A stretch of DNA of 64,000 bases, taken from Albidovulum inexpectatum (GTDB taxonomy: Bacteria > Pseudomonadota > Alphaproteobacteria > Rhodobacterales > Rhodobacteraceae). The stretch spans positions 186,001-250,000 of the forward strand of contig NZ_PRDS01000003.1 of NCBI RefSeq assembly GCF_002927635.1, in the 5' to 3' direction. The notes beneath the pieces were generated by a model. That model had not been told where the DNA came from, ran no database searches, and saw only the letters and a list, made by a program, of their open reading frames with translations. The position numbers were made by a program, and so were the translations under genes. The number at the start of each line of letters is the position of its first letter. Positions within the stretch are counted from its first letter, which is position 1. Below, piece by piece: positions 20,640 to 30,779 of the stretch.

Positions 20640-21119
20640 ATGCCGGCGCATTCCGAAACCCGTGTGATGCCCTATACCGCGCGACAGATGTACGATCTGG
20701 TCGCCGATGTCGCGCGCTATCCCGAGTTTCTGCCCTGGACGGCCGCCGCGCGCATCCGCTCCCGCAGGCCCCAGCCTGACGGGTCCGAGGTGATGGAGGC
20801 CGATCTGGTCATCGCCTTCAAGGTCTTCCGCGAACGCTTTGGCAGCCGCGTCACCCTGCGTCCCGACGACGGCCGGATCGAGACCGAATATCTTGACGGG
20901 CCGTTTCACCATCTTCGCTCGGAATGGACCTTTCGCGACCTGCCGCAGGGCGGGTGCGAGGTTTCCTTCTTTGTCGATTTCGCCTTTCGCAACGCCATCC
21001 TGCAAAAGCTGATCGGCGTCATGTTCGACGAGGCGATGCACCGCGTCGTCCGCGCCTTCGAGGATCGCGCCCGCGCGCTGAACGGCCCCGGAACCGCGGG
21101 CGCGGGGCAGGGCGCCTGA
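20640..21119 (+). CDS. RatA/COQ10-type START-domain protein
   Basis: A 159-residue protein of the polyketide-cyclase/START-like fold annotated as either type II toxin RatA or ubiquinone-binding COQ10. Landmarks are TRVMPYTARQMYDLVADVAR at the start, YPEFLPWTAA, a central LDGPFHHLRSEWTFRDLP, and the C-terminal VDFAFRNAILQKLIGVMFDEA. In alphaproteobacteria a coenzyme-Q chaperone role is more plausible than a toxin, as no antitoxin partner lies beside it. It is divergent from hpt with 65 bases between starts. A hairpin separates it from amtB. Confidence 0.85.
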   Translation: MPAHSETRVMPYTARQMYDLVADVARYPEFLPWTAAARIRSRRPQPDGSEVMEADLVIAFKVFRERFGSRVTLRPDDGRIETEYLDGPFHHLRSEWTFRDLPQGGCEVSFFVDFAFRNAILQKLIGVMFDEAMHRVVRAFEDRARALNGPGTAGAGQGA

Positions 21120-21131
21120 CGGCAAGGGAAA

Positions 21132-21157
21132 CGGCGCGGGGAACTGCCCCCGCGCCG
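21132..21157. terminator. Hairpin between convergent COQ10-like gene and amtB
   Basis: A 10-base stem (CGGCGCGGGG / CCCCGCGCCG) with a 6-base loop. The minus strand continues into TTTCCCTT, so it best serves amtB but could act in both directions. Confidence 0.6.
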
Positions 21158-21181
21158 CGTGATCTTCAGGCCGGATTCGGC

Positions 21182-22360
21182 TTACGAATTGATGTCATAG
21201 GCCCGTTCGCCGTGGATCGACAGGTCGAGCCCGTTGACCTCGGTTTCGGCATCGACCCGGATCGGCGCGATCAGGCCCACGATCCGCGCGATCGCCCAGG
21301 TTCCGACCACCGTGAAAGCCCCGACGATCGCCAATGCGCCAAGCTGGGCCACAAGGCTGCCCTTGCCAAGCACCGCGATCATGACCGTCCCGAAGATCCC
21401 GCCCACGCCGTGGACGGCAAAGACGTCCAGCGTATCGTCGATCCGCAGGCGGTTGCGGATCAGCCCGACGGCTTCCTGGCACAGGATGCCCGCGACCGCG
21501 CCGATGACCAGCGCCTGGACAGGGCCGACGAATCCCGAGGCCGGCGTGATCGAGGCAAGGCCCGCGATGGTGCCGGTCACAAGGCCGACCAGCGAGGCAC
21601 GCCCGAACTTGATCCGTTCCCACAGGGCCCAGCTCAGCGATGCCGCGGCGGCCGAGACATGCGTGACCGCGATCGCCATTGCCGCGCCCCCGTCCGCGGC
21701 CAGTTGCGACCCGCCGTTGAAACCGAACCAGCCGACCCAAAGAAGCCCCGCGCCGATGGCGACATAGCCGGGATTGTGCGGCGGCGTCGTGCGGTTCCTG
21801 CGCGGTCCGACCATGATGGCCAGGACCAGGGCGGCAAGGCCCGCCGTCTCGTGGACGACGATACCGCCGGCGAAATCGCGCGTGCCGATCTCGCCGAAGA
21901 GACCGCCATCGGCCATGAAGCCGCCGCCCCAGATCCAGTGCGCGACCGGCGCATAGATCAGCAGCATCCACAGGGCGGAAAACCACAGGACAAAGGCAAA
22001 GCCGATCCTTTCGGCAAAGGCGCCCACGATCAGCGCGGGCGTGATGATCGCAAAGGTCATCTGGAATGCGAAGAAGGCGATCTCGGGCAGGGCGCCCGAC
22101 AGCGTGTCGGCCGTGACACCCGACAGGAACGCCCGGTTCAGCCCGCCCCACAGCGCCCCCTCTCCGCCAAAGGCGATGGAATAACCGATGGCCAGCCACA
22201 GCACGCTCATCAGCGCGGCAATGGCAAAACAGTGCATGAAGACGCTGAGCACATTGCGGGCCCGCACCAGGCCTCCATAGAACAATGCCAGCCCCGGCAG
22301 CGTCATCAGAAGGACCAGGGCGGTGGCCACCAGGACCCATGCGGTATCGGCTGCATTCAT
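21182..22360 (-). CDS. amtB: Ammonium transporter
   Basis: A 392-residue Amt/MEP/Rh channel with eleven predicted helices. It starts MNAADTAWVLVATALVLLMT and shows PGLALFYGGLVRARNVLSV, the family signature AIITPALIVGAFAERIGF, and the late region GGIFGTVMIAVLGKG with its conserved glycine pairs. It passes ammonia across the inner membrane. The ATG at 22360 is set by a GGGGG ribosome site nine bases before it. No glnK lies upstream, though many bacteria pair the two. A perfect inverted repeat lies about 115 bases upstream. Confidence 0.95.
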   Translation of the reverse strand: MNAADTAWVLVATALVLLMTLPGLALFYGGLVRARNVLSVFMHCFAIAALMSVLWLAIGYSIAFGGEGALWGGLNRAFLSGVTADTLSGALPEIAFFAFQMTFAIITPALIVGAFAERIGFAFVLWFSALWMLLIYAPVAHWIWGGGFMADGGLFGEIGTRDFAGGIVVHETAGLAALVLAIMVGPRRNRTTPPHNPGYVAIGAGLLWVGWFGFNGGSQLAADGGAAMAIAVTHVSAAAASLSWALWERIKFGRASLVGLVTGTIAGLASITPASGFVGPVQALVIGAVAGILCQEAVGLIRNRLRIDDTLDVFAVHGVGGIFGTVMIAVLGKGSLVAQLGALAIVGAFTVVGTWAIARIVGLIAPIRVDAETEVNGLDLSIHGERAYDINS

Positions 22361-22474
22361 GTGTCTCATCCCCCTTGCATGGTCGGTCGGGGGCAGATTG
22401 CGCATCGGCCGTGCCGGGAAAAGCGGCAAGTCTCGAAAGTCCGCCCTGTGGATGGGCAATTCCACAACTGCCGA

Positions 22475-22493
22475 ATTATTGGTCAGCAATAAT
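22475..22493. promoter_or_regulatory. Inverted repeat upstream of amtB
   Basis: ATTATTG-GTCAG-CAATAAT is a perfect 7-base inverted repeat with a 5-base spacer, AT-rich against a GC-rich background, about 115 bases before the amtB start. It looks like an operator for a dimeric regulator; the protein is unknown. Confidence 0.5.
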
Positions 22494-22589
22494 GCCGATC
22501 TGCACAATCGATGCGCGACATGCGAACCGGAAAGCGCCCGTCTTTTGTGCAGGACGGCAAGGGGCCGCCCGATTCCGGGGCACCCTTTG

Positions 22590-23063
22590 TCAGTCGCGCA
22601 GCGCCGCGATCAGCAGGCCAAGGGCATGATCCACCGAGGCGGCCCGAACCCGCGCCCGGCCCAGCGGGCCGAACTCGACCGTCTCGGTCCGCGTCGGCCC
22701 GCCCCTGCGCGCCAGCCCGAAACAGACCCGCCCCTCGGGCTTGTGCTCCGAGCCGCCGGGGCCGGCGATCCCGGTCACCGAAACGGCCAGATCGGCCTCT
22801 GAATGGCGCAGCGCGCCCTCGGCCATCTCGCGCGCGACCTCCTCGCTGACCGCGCCATGGGCGGCAAGGGTTGCTTCGCGCACGCCCAGCATCTGGCGCT
22901 TGGCCGCGTTGGAATAGGTGACAAAGCCCCGGTCGAAGATGTCGGACGAGCCGGGCACATCGGTGATCGCGCCCGCGATCAGCCCGCCGGTGCAGCTTTC
23001 GGCGGTGGCGATCATCGCCTTGCGCCGGCGCGCCAGATCCAGCAATTCCCTGGCCTCTGTCAT
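22590..23063 (-). CDS. CinA-family nicotinamide-nucleotide amidase (PncC)
   Basis: A 157-residue single-domain member of the CinA C-terminal family, which deamidates NMN to nicotinate mononucleotide in the NAD cycle. Landmarks are KAMIATAESCTGGLIAGAIT near residue 15, VTYSNAAKRQMLGV, and VSVTGIAGPGGSEHKPEGRV. The competence-linked N-terminal part of long CinA proteins is absent. Its start overlaps the end of pgpA by four bases (ATGA), and pgpA overlaps ispDF in the same way, so the three form one coupled unit. Confidence 0.9.
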   Translation of the reverse strand: MTEARELLDLARRRKAMIATAESCTGGLIAGAITDVPGSSDIFDRGFVTYSNAAKRQMLGVREATLAAHGAVSEEVAREMAEGALRHSEADLAVSVTGIAGPGGSEHKPEGRVCFGLARRGGPTRTETVEFGPLGRARVRAASVDHALGLLIAALRD

Positions 23064-23560
23064 GCCGCCATGATCCCGTGCGAAATCGCGGCCGCGACGA
23101 TCGTCGCCAGCCCCGCGAAAAGGCCCGCCCACAGGTCGTCGATCATAGTGCCATCGGCCGTGTGCAGGCGGTCGGCGCGACCGATGGGGCCAGGCTTCCA
23201 GATGTCGAACAGGCGGAAGAAGACAAACGCCGCCACCCAACCCGGCCAGGGGAAGCTCCAGCTGTCAAGCCCCGCCCACCAGAACCCGGCGGAAGGAAAG
23301 AGAAGCGCGATCCACTGTCCCGCGACCTCGTCGATCACCACTTCCGAAGGGTCCTTATCATCCCGCTGCGCGACATGCCCGCGCGTCGCCCAGAAGCCCA
23401 GCGGGATCACCAGAACGGTCGCCGCCAGCAAAAGCGGAAAATGCCCCAGCTTGTGGATCAGCACGCCCAACGCCACCGCCACGGCCGAGCCCCATGTGCC
23501 CGGGGCGGGGCGCAGATATCCGACACCGAACCAGGTCGCCAGGATGCCATGCAAGGTCAT
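23060..23560 (-). CDS. pgpA: Phosphatidylglycerophosphatase A
   Basis: Dephosphorylates phosphatidylglycerol phosphate to phosphatidylglycerol in the inner membrane. The 166-residue protein has the N-terminal [20 protein letters not shown], the central [14 protein letters not shown], and the DIWKPGPI motif typical of PgpA, with three to four membrane helices. It overlaps both ispDF (upstream) and the pncC-type gene (downstream) by four bases. This arrangement ispDF-pgpA-cinA is seen in many Rhodobacterales. Confidence 0.93.
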   Translation of the reverse strand: MTLHGILATWFGVGYLRPAPGTWGSAVAVALGVLIHKLGHFPLLLAATVLVIPLGFWATRGHVAQRDDKDPSEVVIDEVAGQWIALLFPSAGFWWAGLDSWSFPWPGWVAAFVFFRLFDIWKPGPIGRADRLHTADGTMIDDLWAGLFAGLATIVAAAISHGIMAA

Positions 23561-24687
23561 GTCTTCACCAATGTTGCGGTTGCGATTGCCGCGATCCCTT
23601 CCTCGCGCCCGGTGAAGCCCAGCCGTTCCGAGGTCGTGGCCTTGACGCTGACCCGTTCGGCCTCGACGCCCATGATGCGCGCAAGTTCCCTCGCCATGTC
23701 AATGGCATGCGGTCCGATCTTCGGGCGTTCGCAGATCAGCGTCACATCGGCATTGCCGATGGAAAAGCCGCGCGTTCGGGCCAGTTCGGCCGCGTGTGAC
23801 AGAAAGACGTGGCTGGCCGCGCCCTTCCATTGCGGGTCGCTGGGCGGAAAGTGGCGGCCGATATCGCCCGCGGCCAGCGCGCCATAGATCGCGTCGGTCA
23901 ATGCGTGCATCCCGACATCGGCATCGGAATGGCCGGCAAGACCCCGGTCATGCGGCACGCGGATGCCGCACAGCATGACGTGATCGCCTTCGCAAAAGGC
24001 GTGCACGTCAAAGCCGTTGCCCAGGCGGATATCCATGCGTCCCTCCAGGATGCGTTCGGCCCGGGCAAAGTCCTCGGGCCAGGTCAGCTTGATGTTGTCT
24101 TCCTCGCCCCGCACGATGGCCACGTCAAGCCCGGCGGCCAGGGCGACCTCGACATCATCGGCGGCATCTCCTGCATGGGACCGATGCGCCTGCAGGATCT
24201 GCGGGAAACGGAAGCCCTGTGGCGTCTGCGCACGATACAGCCCGTCGCGTGATACGGGCGCGACAACGCGGCCATCCTCCCCCCGCCACAGCGCATCCGT
24301 CACCGGCAGGGCCGGGGCGGCGGCCGGGGAGCCCTCAAGCGCCGTCAACACGCGGCGGATCAGATCGGCCGATGCAAAGGGTCGCGCGCCGTCATGGATA
24401 AGGACGCGGGAAACCTGTTTTTCATCAAGTGTTTCCAAGGCGTTTCTTACGGATTGCTTGCGACTTTCTCCGCCCGCGACCAACACCGTGCGTCCGCCGA
24501 ACTCGGCGAGGCCGCGTGCCATGTCGTCGGGATGCAGGACCAGAACGACCGGTCCAAAGGGTTCAAAGGCGCGCACGGTCCGCGCCAGCACGCTTTGCCC
24601 GCCCAGCATGCGCCATTGCTTTGGTTCGCCCCCGCCCGCGCGCGTTCCCCGCCCGGCGGCGACAATGATGATGGCCGTCTGCGACAT
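23557..24687 (-). CDS. ispDF: Bifunctional IspD/IspF isoprenoid enzyme
   Basis: A 376-residue fusion that carries out two steps of the non-mevalonate pathway. The N-terminal part (about residues 1-215) is MEP cytidylyltransferase, with [16 protein letters not shown] and LIHDGARPF. The C-terminal part (from about 218) is MECDP synthase, with [26 protein letters not shown] and [19 protein letters not shown]. The fusion is typical of alphaproteobacteria. The ATG at 24687 follows GGGGGAT; longer upstream frames are not IspD-like. It heads the run ispDF-pgpA-pncC and is divergent from dusB. Confidence 0.96.
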   Translation of the reverse strand: MSQTAIIIVAAGRGTRAGGGEPKQWRMLGGQSVLARTVRAFEPFGPVVLVLHPDDMARGLAEFGGRTVLVAGGESRKQSVRNALETLDEKQVSRVLIHDGARPFASADLIRRVLTALEGSPAAAPALPVTDALWRGEDGRVVAPVSRDGLYRAQTPQGFRFPQILQAHRSHAGDAADDVEVALAAGLDVAIVRGEEDNIKLTWPEDFARAERILEGRMDIRLGNGFDVHAFCEGDHVMLCGIRVPHDRGLAGHSDADVGMHALTDAIYGALAAGDIGRHFPPSDPQWKGAASHVFLSHAAELARTRGFSIGNADVTLICERPKIGPHAIDMARELARIMGVEAERVSVKATTSERLGFTGREEGIAAIATATLVKT

Positions 24688-24884
24688 CTGGATCCCCCAA
24701 CGGTTTTGGCGATTGCTGTAGCCGGGCGAGGCCGTTCGGGCAATGCCCCGTCGCCGTGCAGCCCGTGCCGGATATTGCCTGAAAATTGTGCAAGTGCTGT
24801 ATTTTTTGGCGAAGATCGGTGGGGCGCCTTGCGGCATGCCGCGCCGGCCGGTAATCCGAACCCACGCAATTGCAGGAATTCGCG

Positions 24885-25937
24885 GTGAGCCAATCCATGT
24901 CATCCGGCCCGATCCTTGACAGCCCGATCGCGCTTGCCGCGCCACACGGCAAGCCGATCACGATCGACCCGCCGGTGCTGCTTGCCCCCATGGCGGGCAT
25001 TACCGATCTGCCGTTTCGTCGTCTGGTGGCCCGGTTCGGCGCGGGCCTCGTCGTGTCCGAGATGGTGGCCTCGGGCGAGCTTCTGACGCGCAAGCCCTCG
25101 GTCCGGGCAAAGGCGCGCACCGATCTGGGGCTGGCCGATGACATCCCCACCTCGGTCCAGCTTGCCGGGCGCGAGGCCGCGCCCATGGCCGAGGCCGCCC
25201 GCGTCGTCGCTGACATGGGCGCGCGCATCATCGACATCAACATGGGATGTCCGGCAAAGAAGGTCACCGGCGGCCTGTCCGGTTCGGCGCTGATGCGCGA
25301 TCTTGACCATGCGCTGCGGCTGATCGATGCGGTCGTGGGCGCGGTCGATCTGCCGGTCACGCTGAAATGCCGCCTGGGCTGGGACGAGGAATGCCTGAAC
25401 GCGCCCGAGCTTGCCCGACGGGCCGAGCAGGCGGGAATCCGCATGATCACCGTCCATGGCCGCACGCGGCAGCAATTCTACAAGGGCCGGGCGAACTGGG
25501 CCGCGGTCGCGCAGGTTCGGCAGGCCGTGTCGATCCCGGTGATCGTGAATGGAGATATCGTTGATCCGGTCTCGGCCCGTTCGGCCTTGGCGCAGTCCGG
25601 CGCGAATGGCGTGATGGTCGGGCGCGGCGCCCAGGGCGCGCCCTGGCGTCTGGCGCAGATCGCCGCCGATCTGTCCGGCGCGCCGTCTCCGGACGTTCCG
25701 CAGGGGCAGGCGCTTTGTGACCTGATTTCAGAACATTACGAGTCGATGCTGAAGTTCTATGGCGTCGATCTGGGCCTGCGCGTCGCGCGCAAGCATCTGG
25801 GCTGGTATGCCGACGAAGCCGGGATCGCGCCCGAGATCCGCAAGGCGCTGATGGTGGCCGAAACGCCGGGGCGCGTACTGGACCTGATCGCGCGGGGATT
25901 TTCCGACGCCGGACCGGGGGAAAGGCGCGCCGCATGA
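24885..25937 (+). CDS. dusB: tRNA-dihydrouridine synthase (NifR3 type)
   Basis: Flavoenzyme that reduces uridine to dihydrouridine in tRNA. Landmarks are [20 protein letters not shown], the catalytic region [21 protein letters not shown] with its cysteine, and [16 protein letters not shown] and VIVNGDI. The 350-residue length is normal. A GTG at 24885 with AGGA seven bases before is chosen; the ATG at 24897 is the alternative. In Rhodobacter and Azospirillum this gene is called nifR3 and heads the ntrBC operon, as here: its stop overlaps the ntrB start by four bases. Confidence 0.92.
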   Translation: MSQSMSSGPILDSPIALAAPHGKPITIDPPVLLAPMAGITDLPFRRLVARFGAGLVVSEMVASGELLTRKPSVRAKARTDLGLADDIPTSVQLAGREAAPMAEAARVVADMGARIIDINMGCPAKKVTGGLSGSALMRDLDHALRLIDAVVGAVDLPVTLKCRLGWDEECLNAPELARRAEQAGIRMITVHGRTRQQFYKGRANWAAVAQVRQAVSIPVIVNGDIVDPVSARSALAQSGANGVMVGRGAQGAPWRLAQIAADLSGAPSPDVPQGQALCDLISEHYESMLKFYGVDLGLRVARKHLGWYADEAGIAPEIRKALMVAETPGRVLDLIARGFSDAGPGERRAA

Positions 25938-27013
25938 GCCTGCCTTCGGCCGAGACGCTCTGGGCTTCGTTGCCGGTCGCGGCCGTCATCGTGGACGAAT
26001 CCGACCGGGTGGTCGAGCTCAACCCCGCGGCCGAGGAATTCCTGAACCTTTCGCGCAAGGCGATCTGCGGCCAGAACGTGTTCGAGAAACTGACGATCGA
26101 TGCCCCATTGAAAGAGGTGTTGACCCGCGTCCGCACACAGCGGTCGTCGCTGTTCGTCAATCAGGTCGATGTCGGCACATGTGATCGCGCGCCGGTCATC
26201 TGCAATCTTCAGGCCGCGCCGCTGCAGGGCCAGGACGGCCATATCATCCTGATGATCGAGCCGCAGGAGCTGGCCGGGCGGCTTGGGCGGGGCCGGGGCG
26301 TGCGCAGCACCGCGCGTTCGGCCATCGGCATGGCCGAGATGCTGGCCCATGAGATCAAGAACCCGCTTGCGGGCATCACGGGCGCGGCCCAGCTGCTTTC
26401 GATGTCGCTGCCCAAGGAAGACCAGGAACTGACCGACCTGATCGTGGCCGAAAGCCGGCGCATCGTGAAGCTGCTTGAGCAGGTCGAGCAATTCGGCAAC
26501 CTGCGCCCGCCCGAGACAAGGCCCGTCAACGTGCATGACGTTCTGGACCGCGCGCGGCGCTCGGCGCAGCTGGGCTTTGCGGCCCATATGCGGATCGAAG
26601 AGGAATACGACCCCTCGTTGCCGCCCACCCTGGGGGACGCCGACCAGTTGGTGCAGGTGGTGCTGAACCTGCTGAAGAATGCGGCCGAAGCCTCGGGCGG
26701 CAAGCCCGGGACGATACGTCTGCGCACCTGTTACGACCACGGATTGCGGTTGCGCATGCCCGATGGGCGCCTGGTCGCGTTGCCGCTGCAGGTCGAGGTG
26801 ATCGACGACGGTCCCGGCATTCCGCCCGAGATCGCTGGGGACATCTTCGAACCCTTCGTTTCAGGGCGCGAGAATGGCACGGGGCTGGGCCTTGCGCTGG
26901 TGTCGAAGATCGTCACCGATCACGGCGGCTGGGTCTCGGTGGACTCGGTTCCGGGGCGCACGATGGTCCGGCTGTCGCTGCCCGTTGCCGCCGCTACAAC
27001 GGAGAATGCGTAA
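25934..27013 (+). CDS. ntrB: Nitrogen sensor histidine kinase NtrB
   Basis: Kinase/phosphatase for NtrC, controlled by P-II protein. The 359-residue cytosolic protein has an N-terminal PAS domain ([22 protein letters not shown]), the phospho-acceptor histidine near residue 139 in [20 protein letters not shown], and an ATP-binding domain with [12 protein letters not shown] and [19 protein letters not shown]. It overlaps dusB upstream, and its TAA shares a base with the ntrC ATG (TAATG), so the operon is translationally coupled throughout. Confidence 0.95.
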   Translation: MSLPSAETLWASLPVAAVIVDESDRVVELNPAAEEFLNLSRKAICGQNVFEKLTIDAPLKEVLTRVRTQRSSLFVNQVDVGTCDRAPVICNLQAAPLQGQDGHIILMIEPQELAGRLGRGRGVRSTARSAIGMAEMLAHEIKNPLAGITGAAQLLSMSLPKEDQELTDLIVAESRRIVKLLEQVEQFGNLRPPETRPVNVHDVLDRARRSAQLGFAAHMRIEEEYDPSLPPTLGDADQLVQVVLNLLKNAAEASGGKPGTIRLRTCYDHGLRLRMPDGRLVALPLQVEVIDDGPGIPPEIAGDIFEPFVSGRENGTGLGLALVSKIVTDHGGWVSVDSVPGRTMVRLSLPVAAATTENA

Positions 27014-28383
27014 TGGACGGAACCGTTCTTGTCGCAGACGATGACCGCACGATACGCACGGTGCTGACGCAGGCGCTGACGCGCGCGGGCTGCAAGGTCC
27101 ACGCAACGGCCAGCCTGGTGACGCTGATGCGCTGGGTCGAAGAGGGCAAGGGCGATCTTGTCATCTCGGACGTCGTCATGCCCGACGGCAATGGCCTGAA
27201 GATGCTGCCACGGATCGCCGAGCTGCGGCCCGGCCTGCCGGTGATCGTGATTTCGGCGCAGAACACGATCATGACCGCCATCCAGGCGGCCGAGGCCGAG
27301 GCCTTCGACTATCTGCCCAAGCCCTTTGATCTGCCCGACCTGATGAAGCGCGCAGGCCGGGCGCTTGCCCAGGGCGGACGACCGCGCCCCCGCGCGGAAC
27401 CCGCCCCGCGGGAAACGGCCGAGGATCTGCCGCTGGTGGGCCGCACGCCGGCCATGCAGGCGCTCTATCGGCTGGTCGCGCGCGTGATGAACACCGACCT
27501 GCCGGTCCTGATCGATGGCGAATCCGGTTCGGGCAAGTCGCTGGTGGCGCGGGCGATCCACGACTTCTCTGACCGTCGCGCGTTGCCCTTCGTGGTGGTG
27601 ACCGGTCCCGATCTGCATGGCATGGATGGCCCTGCGACGGTGCTGTCGCGCGTGCGCGGTGGGACGCTGGTTCTGGACGAGATCGGCGACTTCGACACCG
27701 CGACCCAGGCGCGCGTGGTGCGCATGCTGGATGCGCTGCCCGATCCCGCCCCGCGCATCATCGCGACCAGCCAGGTCAACCTGGCCAGCCGGACCGAAAC
27801 CGGCGCCTTCCGGCAAGATCTCTTTTACCGCGTGGCGGGCGTCACGCTTTCGGTGCCCGCGTTGCGCGACCGTGTCGAGGATATCCCGCTGCTGGCCGAG
27901 CATTTCCTGGCCCGCGCCGAGAGAGAGGGTCTGGCGCCGCGCCGTCTGTCCGCCCAGGCGATGGAGCTGATCCGCGCCTGGCGCTGGCCGGGCAACGTGC
28001 GCCAGCTGGAAAACACGATCCGTCGCCTTGCCGCGACCGGTGCCGAACCCGAGATTTCGCGCGCCGAGGTCGAGGCCGCGCTGGGCGCGCTGCCGGCCGA
28101 TCTGCCGCGCAACATTGCCGAGGCCGACGGTGATCGGCTGTCTGCGGCGATCGCGCGGCATCTTCGGCGCTATTTCGACCTGCATGGCGATGAATTGCCG
28201 CCGCCCGGTCTGTATGACCGCATCCTGCGTGAGATGGAGCTGCCGCTGATCGAGATCGCGCTCGAGGCCACGGGCGGAAACCAGGTGCGCTGCGCCGATC
28301 TTCTGGGCATCAACCGCAATACGCTGCGCAAGAAGATCAGCGATCTCGATATCCGCGTGACACGGCGGCGCAAATTGATGTAA
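27013..28383 (+). CDS. ntrC: Nitrogen response regulator NtrC lacking the GAFTGA loop
   Basis: A 456-residue regulator with a receiver domain (phospho-aspartate near residue 53 in [11 protein letters not shown]), an AAA+ domain (Walker A GESGSGKS at about 169-176, Walker [11 protein letters not shown]) and a C-terminal Fis-type helix-turn-helix ([20 protein letters not shown]). Between Walker A and B, the GAFTGA loop that touches sigma54 is missing; the stretch reads [20 protein letters not shown]. Rhodobacter capsulatus NtrC has the same loss and activates sigma70-type polymerase. I infer the same here. amtB, 5 kb away, is a plausible target. Confidence 0.95.
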   Translation: MDGTVLVADDDRTIRTVLTQALTRAGCKVHATASLVTLMRWVEEGKGDLVISDVVMPDGNGLKMLPRIAELRPGLPVIVISAQNTIMTAIQAAEAEAFDYLPKPFDLPDLMKRAGRALAQGGRPRPRAEPAPRETAEDLPLVGRTPAMQALYRLVARVMNTDLPVLIDGESGSGKSLVARAIHDFSDRRALPFVVVTGPDLHGMDGPATVLSRVRGGTLVLDEIGDFDTATQARVVRMLDALPDPAPRIIATSQVNLASRTETGAFRQDLFYRVAGVTLSVPALRDRVEDIPLLAEHFLARAEREGLAPRRLSAQAMELIRAWRWPGNVRQLENTIRRLAATGAEPEISRAEVEAALGALPADLPRNIAEADGDRLSAAIARHLRRYFDLHGDELPPPGLYDRILREMELPLIEIALEATGGNQVRCADLLGINRNTLRKKISDLDIRVTRRRKLM

Positions 28384-28445
28384 AACCGCAACAGTCCGCG
28401 TCCCGGCCGAGTTTCCGCGTCGTTGGGACGCAAGATGTTGCGGTC

Positions 28446-30779
28446 GTGGCTTGCCGCGCCGAAATATCTGGACAACCGAACCAGCGGGCGGAGTTGAAGC
28501 GGGTGCAGGACATCAGGCGCGCCGTGACATGGGACAGGCTGTCGCAACTGCGGCGCAAGCGGCAATTGCAGAATGCCGCGACGCTTGGGCTTGTCGTGAT
28601 GGGCCCGCTTCTGGCGCTGGCCACGTTCACCGCGCTGGGGCCCATGGGGCAGGGGGCGGATTCGACCGCCCTGCGCCTGATCCTGCTGGCCGATCTGGTC
28701 TATTTCCTTGCTCTGGGCGGGCTGGTTCTGGCGCGGCTGGCCCGGATGATCGCGGCGCGACGGGCGCGCTCGGCGGGCTCGCGTCTGCACATGCGCCTGA
28801 CCGCGGTCTTTGCGGGCGTTGCCATGACGCCCGCGATCCTTGTCGCGGTCTTTGCGGGGCTGACGCTGAATATCGGCCTTGAAGGCTGGTTTTCGGACCG
28901 TGTGCGCAGCGTGGTTTCGGCCTCGCTGACTGCCGCCGAGGCCTATCAGGAGGAACACCGCCGCGACCTGGAAACCGACGCGCGCGCATTGGCCGATTTC
29001 GTCAACCGCGCGCGCCAGCAGAATTTCCTTCTGCCGGATGGAGAGCTTCGGCAGGTGCTGACGCTTGGCCAGGCACAGATCCAGCGTGGCCTGCGCGAAG
29101 CCTATGTCATCGACGGCGGGGGCGAGATCCGCGCGCGCGGCGAGCGCAGCTATCTGTTCGACTTTGAGGCCCCGACACCCGAGGATATCGCCCGCGCCCG
29201 CGCCGGAGAGGTCGTCCTGATCGAGGATTGGGACAATAACGAATTGCGCGCGCTGGTCGCGCTGCCGTCCTATGCCGATCGGTTCCTGTATGTCAGCCGC
29301 AATGTCGATGGCGATATCCTGAACCTGCTGGACGATACGCGCGCCACCGTGCAGCTGTATCAGCAGCTTGAAACCTCGCGCGGGCGGGTCCTGTTCGAAT
29401 TCGGCCTGGTCTATCTGGGCTTTGCGCTGCTTCTGGTGCTGGCCGCGATCTGGATGGGCCTGTGGTTTGCCGAGCGTCTGTCGCGCCCCGTCGGCCGGCT
29501 GGCCGGGGCCGCGCAACGGGTCGGTGCGGGCGATTTCACCGTTCAGGTGCCCGAAGAGAAGGGCGACGACGAAATCGCCATGCTTGGCCGCATCTTCAAC
29601 CAGATGACGCGCCAGCTGCAGGCCCAGCGCCAGGCATTGATCGACACGAACCGCGCGACCGAGGCGCGCAGGCGGCTGTTCGATTCCGTCCTGTCTTCGG
29701 TCACGTCCGGCGTCATCGGACTGGATGCCGAGGGACGGATCGACTTTCTCAATCGCGCGGCGATGCGTCTTCTGGGGCTGGACGAAACCGCCGATCACGA
29801 TCGCCCGCTGGACCGGGCCGTGCCGGAATTTGCGGCCCTGTTCGCGCGCCTGCGCGAGGGGGTCTCGGAATCCGTGCAGGACGAGATCCGCCTGTCCCGC
29901 AACGGCCGCATGGAAAGCCTGCTGGTCCGCATGTCCACGCGCCGCAATGCCGATGGCGTGCTGGAAGGCTATGTCGTGGCCTTCGACGACGTGACCGAGC
30001 TCGTCTCGGCCCAGCGCATGGCCGCCTGGGGGGACGTCGCCCGCCGCATCGCGCACGAGATCAAGAACCCGCTGACGCCGATCCAGCTTTCCGCCGAACG
30101 GATCCGGCGCAAGTTCGGCCCGCTTCTGGGCGATCAGGCCGAGACACTGGCCCAGATGACCGACGTGATCGTGCGCCAGACGAACGATCTGCGCCGCATC
30201 GTGGACGAATTCTCGCGCTTTGCCCGCATGCCCGAACCCGAGCGGCGCGAGCAGGATCTGACGCGGATCCTGCGCGATGCCGTGACCTTGCAGGAGGGCG
30301 CGCTGTCAGGGGCAGCACTGGTCGCGGATCTGCCCGACGAGCCGGTGATGGCCGAGGTCGATCAGACCATGATCTCGCAGGCCCTGACGAACCTGATCAA
30401 GAACGCGGGCGAGGCCATCGAGGCGCGGCAGGAAAAGGGCCTTCATCCGGATCAGCCGGGCGAGGTTCGCGTCAGCATGCAGGTCGCGAACGATGCCGTC
30501 ATCATCCGGATCGCCGATAACGGGATCGGCCTGCCCGAGGACCGCTCGCGCCTGTTCGAACCCTATGTGACCACGCGCGACAAGGGCACGGGCCTGGGCC
30601 TGCCGATCGTCAGGAAGATCATCGAGGAACATGGCGGCAAGCTGACCCTGACCGATGCCGAGCCCTTTGCGCCCGGTGCCCATCGGGGCGCGATGGCCGA
30701 GATCCGCCTGCCCCGGATGCGCCCGGGCAGGGGGCAAGGAAATAACGCCGCAAAGCCGGCCGGAGGAGCAGATGAATGA
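28446..30779 (+). CDS. ntrY: Membrane sensor histidine kinase NtrY
   Basis: Partner kinase of NtrX. The protein of up to 777 residues has two N-terminal membrane helices (around residues 50-105), a periplasmic-type region, a third helix near residue 315-340 (FGLVYLGFALLLVLAAIWMG) and a HAMP segment. A PAS domain (VTSGVIGLDAEGRIDFLNRA), the histidine near 537 in [16 protein letters not shown], and the ATPase motifs ADNGIGLPE and GTGLGLPIV follow. The start is uncertain: a GTG at 28446 gives the length quoted, and a GTG at 28503 is possible. It overlaps ntrX by eight bases. Confidence 0.93.
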   Translation: MACRAEISGQPNQRAELKRVQDIRRAVTWDRLSQLRRKRQLQNAATLGLVVMGPLLALATFTALGPMGQGADSTALRLILLADLVYFLALGGLVLARLARMIAARRARSAGSRLHMRLTAVFAGVAMTPAILVAVFAGLTLNIGLEGWFSDRVRSVVSASLTAAEAYQEEHRRDLETDARALADFVNRARQQNFLLPDGELRQVLTLGQAQIQRGLREAYVIDGGGEIRARGERSYLFDFEAPTPEDIARARAGEVVLIEDWDNNELRALVALPSYADRFLYVSRNVDGDILNLLDDTRATVQLYQQLETSRGRVLFEFGLVYLGFALLLVLAAIWMGLWFAERLSRPVGRLAGAAQRVGAGDFTVQVPEEKGDDEIAMLGRIFNQMTRQLQAQRQALIDTNRATEARRRLFDSVLSSVTSGVIGLDAEGRIDFLNRAAMRLLGLDETADHDRPLDRAVPEFAALFARLREGVSESVQDEIRLSRNGRMESLLVRMSTRRNADGVLEGYVVAFDDVTELVSAQRMAAWGDVARRIAHEIKNPLTPIQLSAERIRRKFGPLLGDQAETLAQMTDVIVRQTNDLRRIVDEFSRFARMPEPERREQDLTRILRDAVTLQEGALSGAALVADLPDEPVMAEVDQTMISQALTNLIKNAGEAIEARQEKGLHPDQPGEVRVSMQVANDAVIIRIADNGIGLPEDRSRLFEPYVTTRDKGTGLGLPIVRKIIEEHGGKLTLTDAEPFAPGAHRGAMAEIRLPRMRPGRGQGNNAAKPAGGADE

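Noticed and set aside
20640-21119. Toxin gene of a toxin-antitoxin pair (RatA)
   Set aside because: No small partner gene is adjacent and the fold in alphaproteobacteria fits a COQ10-type role better.
20924-22492. A 522-codon plus-strand open frame
   Set aside because: It lies antisense to amtB, which is unmistakable; the product is low-complexity and charged.
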